Made by a program: the position numbers and the translations under genes. DNA of 64,000 nucleotides from Fasciola hepatica (Eukaryota; Platyhelminthes; Trematoda; Plagiorchiida; Fasciolidae). The notes under the pieces are model-generated. The model searched no databases. It was not told where the DNA came from and saw only the letters and a list, made by a program, of their open reading frames with translations. The stretch is taken from assembly GCA_948099385.1 (NCBI GenBank), contig CANUEZ040000029.1, forward strand, positions 651,501-715,500, given 5' to 3'. This document shows, one piece after another, positions 29,501 to 41,500 of the stretch (position 1 is its first letter; each line of letters opens with the position of its first letter).

Positions 29501-32500
29501 AAGGGTTGCTTTTACAATAAACGGTATTGTGATAAAAACCGCTAATTGGGGCGCATGCTCATATGCAGTAAAAATATTTGGATAGTTATCTAATATTGAG
29601 TCCACAATGACACTAAGATAGATCAAGACGAAATAAGGTAGTTGTAAAATCTATCAATGAACTGACCGATGTCATCGGTGTGAGTATTAGTATATGTTAA
29701 CAAGAACGATTTGTCAAAAGGATCTAACAAAAGGCGAATCAAAGCAACCTATGGTAGCAATGAATGCGTAGTCCACCGGAGCTATTTCTTAGCTTATCGG
29801 TTTCAACTGTTAAAATTCACAAACATTTGTGGATATTTGTCTTACACTGGTGATAATCAGAAACTTAGAGGAAACTTTCAGTTTTACCTAACTCTCCGGA
29901 ATACAATAAAACAAAAAACATCGCATGTGCTCGTAAAATGGTGAAGTTTCAATTATCGCGAATCAAGCGATCGAATGGACAGATGAACTCAGCTGACCCA
30001 ACCTAATCACAATGAGTAAGCAATTTTGCAGAAATACCACCATCAGAGCCGTCGAAATAAGTCAGTATATCTGTGTAATTGCTTCGGGTTTACCATTTCC
30101 ACTTTTGAATTAATGATTCGTAAATACCGATTTCGTTAATCTAAATATCGTAGAAACAACCCGATGGTTTTTTCGGTTGACGCAGGAAAAACTTAAAGGC
30201 TAACTACTGCCGTCACCGTCAATAGCCAGAATAGAAATATAAAATTCCCGGGGCACGCTCCTTATTTCTGAAAGCGTGCACTGCGTACAGATAAGGTCAG
30301 AGTTTGTAAATGGGGTGAAAGAGTACCAAGGTTTCTGTAACAACATATGTAATGGGCATTCAGACGGGTATCAAACAGCAGTTTATTCTAGTAACAGAAT
30401 TATTTATACCTCATTTTTATTGTTACAACATATTAACGTCAATGAATAACATCTATTTAGCCAAAGTTAGTCACCTTGATCCAGTTTGATTGACATATAT
30501 GAGAGAGTGGAACTCAGGACAAGTAAAAAAATTGTCTTTTAAGAAATACCCTGAAGTATCGTTGGAAAACTGCTAAACATTTCTGACATCAAGTACCAGT
30601 TGTTGTCTCCTGCTAAATGCGTAATCTACTGAATATTCACTCCTCTCGGGATGCACAAAGCAATTACTTGACTTGACTTGACATTGCAAACCTCCGTCAA
30701 AGTAAAAAAAGAGAAAAAATGAAATCGACATTTATATGACCTATGGATCCTGGAAATCACACTGTTTTTATCCATTTATTTCTCAAATCACAGAGTAACA
30801 CTGGTTTTTCTTCGTCTATCTTCCCATAATATTTCTCTCTACCAGCGCTTCCTCTCAAAAGGCTACGTATATCTTAGAACAGCACTGTGACGTGGCGATT
30901 GTGATGCAGCGCTGCATTCGTGTTGTTCCATTTTCGGCATTTTGATACCGACTACTATTTCAGTAGTCAGACTTCATATTCGGACCACTCTCGCTCTTCA
31001 TTCTCATAAGTCAATTACTCTGATTTTTACCCTGACTGGTCGGCCATCTTGTACTTGGGAGCTGTTTCGCTCGGACCACCAAGTGACGGAGTTTCCCGCT
31101 TGAGACCGCTGGCAATTCCCCTCGAATGTAGGTTACGCTTCGGTTAGCCATTTTTCTGTTTTTTTACGACATGTATCACCAATATAATTATCTTATTACT
31201 ACTAAACCACTATTTTACCAAGAATTCGACCGTCTCCTGGCCTTATTTCGACCTCAGGTGCATCCGTCCAGGTTAAAAGCCAACGTAGATTGCGAAAAAG
31301 CGATTTGCCGTCTTCTTATGACTCGCCACTAAAAAAGCTATCGCCCTTGCCGTGCCGCACACCCGGCAAGATGATTCAGGTGCGCATGCACAATTACTGG
31401 TTATTGGCTCGTCCCTGCTGTCTTGCAAGCCGGGTGTGGTTGCGTGGAGGCTAGAGATTCCGCCTCGGGAAGAAAGGCCGAAGGAGTTTTCAACAATCAT
31501 CATAATGTGGACTTGGCAAACAGGAAGTAAAACAGCCTGTAAAACCTCGAACTATCCATGTGGATCACAGTTCCTTTGCGAACTTTATTCACATTTTCTC
31601 CATGTTACAATCAGGAACAGTAAAAACAGAAGCGAAACATCTTACACTCCACATCAGTTGATTACTGCTTATCTCAAAGTTTTTGTGGAATCAGTTTTAT
31701 ATGATTTTCCTACCATCCTTATTGCTTTTTCTATAGATTAGTTTGAAGGTAGAAACTACCTGTTTGTTCAGCCCTGTTGCTGTTAAGAACCACTTCCTCA
31801 AAGACCTTCAAATGTGATATTTTGAAGAATTTTTGGTCAAATGTTTTTTATTAGGTTACTTACTTTAACGACTGACGTTGATCAAACAACCACTATGTCA
31901 AACCAGAAACCCCACGATTCAGGGCTCAAATAATGCTGCCGCCGGTCAAACTCTTCCGCCGACAGTCATGCGGGTCTACTGTGTTCCTGGGCATGAAACG
32001 GCGTACCAATTTTGCATGGAAAATATAAGAAGTAGAAACATAAAAATTATTGCTAACTTAACTTCATCGCTCCACTACGCGAGCATATTCACCGCTCAAC
32101 CTTGGAAATATTTTAAATCGGCCAGAACTGTAATTATTTTTCGAATTGTCTCGGGTTTACAAAAACCTCAATATACTGTCTGATGCAAAAACCAAACTTC
32201 TGAATGCTCTACGCCATCTCATTCCCTAAAATTCCACCAAAAATATTATTACGGGATTAGAATTTTTATATGAAGGCTGATTTTTGCAATTTTACTCCCA
32301 TTTCGAACATTTGGTTACAAATATCTTGTTTGCCTATATCTTTAGGCTTCTGCCCAACTAACTTTCAAGAGATTTTCGTCCATAGATAGTCTGACAGGTT
32401 CCTGGGACGAGTGAATATTGAATCAGGTGACGTTGGCTTGAATCACGGAATTGTTGTAATTTATTATCAAAAATCTCGGGTTCGCTAAGCGGTCTCTACA

Positions 32501-35500
32501 CATAGTCAATGAGATGAAACGTGAACAAAACAAATATGCAACTCATATGCGACATTTCACTGCTCATTGAAGAGCTCGCGCTGTATATCAAGTTATTCTA
32601 CGAAGAAATCAAGAAAACCGGATATTTTAAGTAAGAGTTTATCATGTGTTGTTAGTCTTAACTCTGCTCTCCTATCGGCCATACCAACTTATCTAAAGTC
32701 GGCACAAGCTCTACATTAATCTATACGTCTGGCTTACCTGTTTTGTTCAAGAATCAGCTGCAAAAACTACCTAAATCTCTCCATTGTTTGTCAACTTTTC
32801 GTTGCGCAGACTGCTGTTTTGTATTTGTTTAACTTAATACACAAAATGCCCTTTGATTTAATACGAAATTAATGATTCATTCAAACTCGTTCAAAGCAGT
32901 GCTTTGATTTTATATGCTCACAACTTCCGCATGCTTCCAAGCAGAAGCGTCTGGGTTTCCGGCTTTTATGAGCACGCCAAGCTTAAAAGAACCCCTGAAA
33001 ACATGATGTGGGATGGAGAAATTCAAACATTGCAGAGTACTCTCAAACTTTATGCCCGTTATCAAGTTTAGCCAAACAACGTCTCATTTGTATTGGATAA
33101 GTGGATTTTAATCTAACTTTGTTTACTTACCGTGAATTTACCATTTCGGTTCTGATCTTAAACTAAGAACCCCAATATCATAACGGAAACTTGCACAGAT
33201 ATGTATAAAATTAAACAATTTCTTTTCCCGTCCTAATGCTACGATTGATTCGTCCAAGTGTAAACTTGTATTCCTTCATCGTGTACGATCAAAATATAGA
33301 CTCAAAGTAGGTCGATCCGCCATGAAAATATGGTTATTTCCATAAATCAATAGAATAATATTTTCGGAAAAGTTTTCTGCTATTAGTTTAACTCACTCCA
33401 TCGTCAGTGGAAGTGCGTATAGGCCCTCACCGACACCGTTTACATCCACACGCAACCAGTGCTTGTGCAATCCTAGTGAACGTGGGTGACATGAGATAGA
33501 GATCTCCGTGGAACTCATTGCTTTCAGCTGTCCATCCGAAGGAGAGACGTGGTACTCACAGATCTCTGGCAATACTGATTTTGGAGAATCCAGCGAATCA
33601 GAACTGGGCTGATGCATATCCTCACAACTACGGTTTTCTGGCTCTGTAGTAATATGTAAATTGGGTTCTTCCGGCCCATTTTTCTGTTCAGAACCCGCAT
33701 TAGAGCCTCCAACGTGAGCTTCCAGATGGCCAACAACTCGAAGTTTATAATTCATGGGAATGTAGGACGTATTTCTGAGAATGACCGAACGCTGTGCAGA
33801 AAACGCTGTAATGAAAGCAAGGGAGGGTGTTCGTTATACTAGCTTACGTCTATTTTTATCGACGAATCCAGACAAACCCGAGCCAGAATTAGCGGCTGAT
33901 TGACTTTCATTGCTTCATTGAACGGAAATAGTTTGTGGAAAAAATACAGAACAGTGTTGGGCATCGTAAAACGATGAATCGTAATGTGCGGCCTGGAGCC
34001 TAGCTCATTTACTCACAGTTACTGTTTCCTGATTCAGGTCTCGTTTCCATGTTTGGATAATCGGTCAAAGTCGCGCATCGAATGGGCAGTGTGAGATGTC
34101 AAGAGGTAAGTTTATCGATATGATCGGTTCACATTCATAAACATTTGTATTTAAAAATTGTGCAAGCCTTTTATCGTAGGCCGTTTGATATTGTTGGCAG
34201 TGCTAACAACTTATAACTAATTTAGAACAATCACAACTGTAGTGCTCAGTACCAGAAGGCCATCAACAAAACGGATCTGATTAAAACCGATCAACTCTCC
34301 AGAACAAACAAAGTTGAAGCACTTTGGGAATACACTCGAAAGTATTCAAATAGTGCAAAATCATTTAATTTCCCATTCAGTGACGTGGTTCAGTCACATA
34401 TTTCTATATTTGGCCGTTAGAAAAGTTGTTGAAATAAATGTAACTAAACCGCATGTCTTTATTTGCAAAAATATATTTTTTCTTAAATAAGTTCCCCCAT
34501 GGTAGGTAATTTACTCAACTAATGAAAATAGACGTACGTAAGAAGCCGATAAATCCGTTCACTTACCGTACGATATTTGTCCAAAGTCTACTTCATTCAC
34601 ATCAAAGTGAAAAGTCGGCCCCACAACTTCACCCCTGGAGAGTAACATAGGAGATAAATACTGTTAAATGGCGCATAACAGAAGTATCCGTGAGATTAAC
34701 GGATGAAGAGGGGAAGATTCACATACATTCATTACTGAATATTATCTTCGTCTCACTTATTACTGCTCATCACATTTCTTTCTCGTGAAACTTACATATT
34801 TATTGAGAGACTTCTCTGACTATTTGTTGTAACTGATGGCATTCCATTGAAGTCCATTACTAGGCGAAGTGCTATTGCCCACTTATGATCAAAACTTTGT
34901 GAAGGCATAATGAAGTCTCCAAGTTTGGTTCGTTAGAAATCATTAGTGGTGGGACATGATATTTTAGTTACATGGAGCTGTGGCTAATCCTAAGAATGTA
35001 TAAACTATCAGATAAGGGGTGAATATAAAGGCAGCTTCGATGATGCATACTGCGATCAGCATTTGTTTCTGAAACTTAAATAATCCTAGGTAATTAAGAG
35101 TGTATGGGGTGTCTGAGAGAAGTAGCACCTTTGAGTTGGTTGACTGTCGTGTCCCTTGGGACATCCTCCGTCTCCTTGGTCTCCATCATTCAACCAGCTC
35201 TCACCTGTGGCTCCACGAAGCTGAAGCATGCATCAGCGGTCACATTTCGGAAAACCGATCGACAGGCGGGCTAAATCGGGTTGAGGGCTACCGAGGTCTA
35301 AAAGCTTCGACAAGACGATGTTTGGCATGTGAAGAAAGATACTACTGAATGGGCGGACGAGATCTATTGATCCAATGGCTACAAGGGAAAACAGTCCAAC
35401 TTACCTGACCCAGCATTCCAGAAGAAGTGAATGAACCGTATACTAGGTCACCGGCTCCTTTGGAAACACCCCGCTGCATTACAGTTTGCACTTGTGTGTG

Positions 35501-38500
35501 AAAAGGGCTAGAGATGCAACCTCGAACAAAAAGACCGAACGGTGCTAGGGACATCGCTTCATACTCTACTCCCAAAACCCTTTATGATTGTTCAACGAAT
35601 CTCATGCATTCATCATGCTACAGAGTTCCCGGTAAGCGACTTGCCTCGTATCCCATTCATCGAGGTGGGATTATTCACTGCAGGCAAATAACACACGTAG
35701 CCTGTTGGAACGTCAGGACGTTTCGATACATCGGTAGCCAATGCGTCACAATGCGGAATCTATATGACTACGACGTAGACATTGCTTGCCTCTCGGAAGT
35801 CAGCCTACCCAGTTCAGGTAGTTGACAAATAAGGGTTCAGGGAGTGGATGAGTCTTATTGGTCCTATCACAGTGGCCCGAAGGACGACCTCGGTCCTTAC
35901 GGAGTCGCGTTTGCTCTGAACAAAACAGCTAATGACGCAATGATCTCCTGGGAACCAGTCTCATCCAGACTCGCCTTAGTACGCTTTAAAGGCTCCCCGC
36001 ACCATCTGACGCTCATCACGGTCTACGCTCCAACCATTTCGATTGATGACGAAGCCAAAGACGAATTCTACTATAACTTGCAGGAGGTAATCAACCGGGT
36101 TTCTAGGAGGAGACTGGAACGCTCGCATAGGTACGACCGACGAATCCAATCACCATATTCTCGGGAAGTTCGGTCTGGGTCCGCGCTCCGAGAACGGTGG
36201 TCAATTGATTGGTTTAGCCAACATCAACAGGATGATTGCTTGCAGCACTCAATTTCAACACCCCAAGACGAATGGTACTTCAATAACACACTGCGCATCA
36301 ACTAGACCACATCTCGGTGAGATTCCATCGGGCCTCGTGTGTGAAGTATAGCCAAGTATACCGAGGTGCAAAAATGGACAATGCAAAAACCACTGGCCAT
36401 GTCCTCTTACGTTCGTGCTTTAAAACTCATGTGTCTACATGTGCTAGGGTCTCTGCATCCTCCAGGGTAAACGTTGCGCCCTAGAAAATCCAGAGAAGCG
36501 AGAAGCGTTCTAACGAGCAATCAGAACTCGACCGATCGCAACAACCAACACACAAGAAAACGAAGTTTCAGTGGGAGCGCAGTTGACTCAAAAAAGACGA
36601 CAATCAAGTAAACTGCATGGACAGTACTCGGGAGGACAAAGACGCGGGTAAAATATTGAATCTCCAAGAACACTCTGCAGCTTCCAACCAAAGCACAGGA
36701 ATCTCGGGTCGCAGGTAGTAATGAACGCCGCAGTCTGCAACGAGGGGCTACAAACTCCCCCAAAGCTGATCCGAAAAGATACTGGATAGAAATAGCCGAA
36801 AAAATAGAGACCACATCAGGAACTGTTGATGGAAAAAGGGCTAGATCAAGATCTACACCGAGCTCGCATCCGACCGCCGAGCGTGTTCAGCGATATTTCG
36901 TGATATCCACGGAGTCGAATTATCCTCTCACGGGAGATGTTCGTGTTAAAATAAAAAACAGAGTAAGTAGTTAGAATAGTAATGTAACCAGCGAGGCTTT
37001 ATCATTAGTTACGCGATATCAGGACATAAGCGCACCTTTCGCAGGTTTAGTGGTAATTGTTTTTTATTGTATAAACGGGCATTCAACGTGGTTGTTCCAA
37101 CAGTGCTTTGTAGATTTTGCACTTGCTGCTATGTCAAAGAAATGTTCCTCTCTGGCTTATGCTGTGTTATCAAACAGCCGAATACGGGGAGCTTATGGTA
37201 AACGTTCATCCAGTTTTTAGACTAATTTATACTTCTGAGTGAAGTACCCGACCGTGGTCCCTATATATATTTGAGACTGTTCTAGAAAATAGTGCTTCGC
37301 ATTGATTTTCATATACAGCAATGCTGTGGTTGAGCACAGAGTGATTTGGAAGAACAAAAATCATAATTTAAAGTTTTCATCATAAGTCCGTGTGCTTCGA
37401 ATCCTTTCGCCGTTGACTGAACGGTGCTGCGAGGTAGGAACTAAAACCACGGCAAGAAGTGCAAGATTAATGATTGAATGAACCGAACCAAACTGAACTT
37501 GATTACACTTGTCACCTTAAAACTCAAAGCAAATTTATTCTAATAACAGAATAAATTTAAATCAGTTTAATTCAATGTATTATGTTTTGGAATCGGAGCG
37601 TAGGAATATAATTACCTTACAGTAATCCGATCACTTTTGATGCATCCGTCGGACAGAAACTCAAAGTATTCTTCGAACTGACCAAGCTGGCTCGGTGAGT
37701 AAAAGTCAATTTGGATAGCCTGATAACCCCCGGGGTTGATGAGACCTTCCTCTGGAGTTAAGGTAAAGCAGCTGCTGAACAGTGTCTTCGGTTTTTGTAC
37801 AGTAAATATGGCATCAATACAACCGACGTTTGAAAGCACTAGTTCGTACGAGTGCTTGGATCCGATAAAAACTCTCCCAATATCCAAACAACAAAATGAA
37901 TATTTGACTCTCGGTCCAACACCAAGACCATTGACGTCCAATCTCAGGCGCTCGCAACGACCCTCTACGTCACAGTAGAGAGTGTCCTGATATTCTTGAG
38001 CCTTTTCAGGGCTGAAAGTAATCACGATTTCCTTCTCGGAATACGGTCGGACAACACCTTCTATCGGTTTGACGCTAAACGGTACATATTTCACCAGGTG
38101 TAAATCAGTCGGATAGGGCTAGAGAGAAGAACGACAAGCAGGATTTTATAGGATAAATCATGTAGCACAATTTAGAGAAACGTGAGATAGGCTTGATGTA
38201 GCATTTTGAGATTCCTTGTGACTCCTGGTTGCATTTTGTGCAACAAGTGGGACACATCCTGGGCAGCAACAAATCACGACTTGGAATTCTCATACAACTT
38301 TGCTGTTCTTCACTTTTTGATAAAGTTTGTTAAGTTACATTTTGAGCTATTTCCTCTAAAGACTATCATTTTTGACTTAGAACGCTGTGTATATTTACCT
38401 GATTCTAGATCAATTGAATATTGTATGAAGCACAAAATAAAGAATAATTATTTTCTGGCGTCCCTCTAGGTCTTGTGAGAACTCCGTTCCGTCTGCGAAC

Positions 38501-41500
38501 TATCTCGCTTTATTTGTGAAAAACAAAGGATATACGGGTTGTCAGCCCATGTACATACGCGTTGCACACAGCGCGTTGGTCCGACTGGTCTGGGCAACCG
38601 CACCTTGAAACTTAAGAGCCGCTGATAGGATCCGTCTCTCATCGATCGATTCACGCCATCGATCGGCTGTCCTGTCGGCCGTGGCTTTGTGGGCTCGGTA
38701 GGGGCCGGTGCTGATGCACTGTCTGCCAGTGAGACTAAACCGTCTATCGAACGATGTGCTAGACCATAACTTTACAGTAATCAGACGCTTTGTTTAAAAT
38801 TACGATTTCTGACATAATTGCACCTGGAAGTAGATCTTTATTCATACTTTTATCAATCGTTTTTGTGTTGAACTGACCAATAAACTGCCAGAGCTGTTTT
38901 TGTTGTGTATTGTCCAAAAGGTGTACAGCTTCAGATAGTTATTGACACAAAAATTCAACTAATAATATACTCACAAAGAAATAATAGTAAAAAGCCATTT
39001 CACAAACTTTCGACACGTTTAGACATCAACATGGCTTTCGCTATTTAAATCAAGTTTTGCTTAGCAAGAGGTAATTTGTCTTAGCTTATCAGCGTAATAT
39101 CCAAGACTAAATTCCTCATGACATCTCACTTCTGGGTGCTATTTTTCATCAAATAATGTTTTTTTTCATACAGCACCAGTGCCTAGCTAGAAACTGCATA
39201 ATTACGAAATAAATGTACGGATGTTGTATTTCCTGTTAGGAATCAATGGAAATGAATGTTCTGTTAGCTAAACTGATTAAAAAGCGACGCTGTTTACGTT
39301 ACTCTAAAATCACCTGTGGTACATGAGCCTCTGGTGCGAATACGGCAATGAAGCGATGAGAGGTAACCATTCCCAACAAGAATGAAGCAGCTTCCGTGGC
39401 TTAGCACGGCTAATCAGTTTATAAAATAAAACAGATGCAAGCTTTCTACACAAACTGATTGAGTAGTCAAGCTTTTGATGATGTTTTCACTAACTGTTCC
39501 ATCTAGGCAACTTCCAATATTCGTTTATCGGGGGATTCAAACGCTATGTGTATATTTTTAATCAAGCCATCGAAAACTGCACCAAAATGCACGACTGATG
39601 AAAACCATTATTTGGTTAGTATTAGAGAGATTGTTTGGAAGATCATGTTCAGCCGAAGTTCTTCAGGCCACACCATGTTCCGCTTTGCTCAAACTGTGTC
39701 TATTCACTAGGGCTTCTATAGAGTGTGCAAAGGAAGTCATATTGGAGAAATATCTGCGTTTTATAATTTTGTGAATTAAAATTTCTTATTAGTTGTTGTA
39801 AGGAGCAATCGCTTTATCGAGGATGCTGAAATGCATGATCGAGAGATGAAAGAAATTAAGTGAGCAATTTTGAGTATGCATCTGAACTCACCCCTTTATT
39901 TATAATTCCAAGATATCTTTATATGTAAGGACTGTATATAGAATAGTCTCACTAAAAACAGGAGTAAGCGAGTTATGGAGATAATAGTGTGATGAATTAT
40001 TTTGAGAAAGATGTATTACTTCCATGGAAGACTGTTGTAGACTATAACTTTCGAGCTTCATATAGAAAATATTTTGCAATGAAAGTATTTGGTAACTGAT
40101 CTTGCAAATTAGATTGACTCGACCGGGTCGACGGGTCCAACGGTCATCACGGCAAGCTTTGAACTCCCCTGTCCTGGTTTCGAACCCGCTTCGACCGCCG
40201 GTCACTTTATCCAACTGGCAGCCTATGACTGACCGCGACCCCTTTCCTGAGAAACTATATTATTATTTAGTACTGAAAAGAAGTAAATAAAGGGATAAAA
40301 AAATGAGAAATTATGACCATTCTATCCAAGATTCATTTAGTCGCTTGGGAGTTATTTTCTGCAGAACCACCACATAAAAATAACAAACAATCAGAATTCT
40401 CTTTCACACGTTGGTGAAAACTTACGCTACTCACCGGCAAGCCAACCATAAAAAACAAAAAACAACAGTTCAAAATATAAACGGCAAACCTTACTATATC
40501 CGGATTTGTGAATTGATGTATCCAGTATGCCAATTTTCTCCTAATTTCTGGCGAACTTTCATCTTTCGTCCCAGATAGCATAGACAAAAGCTCCCTTTGT
40601 GATTGACGTTCCTCGTTGACGTTTGTGAATGGCGACCATTTAAATCGCAGCGGAAATTCATCGTCGTTTTTGAGGCATAACCTGCTTTGAATTTGCAAAC
40701 CAATAAAACAGCATCCAGGGCGAAGAACGGATTTCGTTAATGAAACAGCGCATTCTTTTCCCTCGCCGTGTAAATCGCTGTGGATGACTTCACCTGAAAA
40801 ATATTGTTGTATCTAAACCCGCTTACCAGTTTTTAGGGTAACTAAAAGCTTTCCCTTGAGTGTAGAGCACGTTTCCGGACAAAAGGTGACTTTTACTTCA
40901 ACGCTCTCCTCTGTGTTCAAAACCATGCTGGACGGAACAACAGTGAACGGTCTAGACAACTCGATTATTAACGACAGTTTCTAACCCATGACATTCAATA
41001 GACGCTTTTGCGGTTACATTGCCAATGTTCCTCAATAACAAAGTTTTCTTCTTCGAATACCGAACGGGGCAATGACCAAACAAGATTTTATCTGGTAGGC
41101 TGAGTAGTGGTCTTGGTCCAATGCAGTACACTGGAATGACAAAAACCTCACGAGTAGTGACACATGTGATGCAGTGTCGAAAATCCCTTCGAGAATCAGG
41201 TGTGAACTTTACACGGAACGTGACGGACAATCCTGCGGCAACTTTACTGGATTGATTCAAATTAGAAAGTATTTCGAAATAAGGCGATTGTTCTTGAAGG
41301 ACATTTATTGAATGTGTTATCTAGAATCGGTAAAAAATGTTATAAGCGAACAAACTTTGTCCATGTTCCTCAAACTGAAAAGCAATTCGTAAGTTTGGTT
41401 GGCAACGTAGTTTTTGAAAACCAACTCTGATGGTGTGGGTTGAAAAACTGCTTCCCTCAAGTTAACGTGTGACAACTAATATTGTAAAAAACAGATCCTT

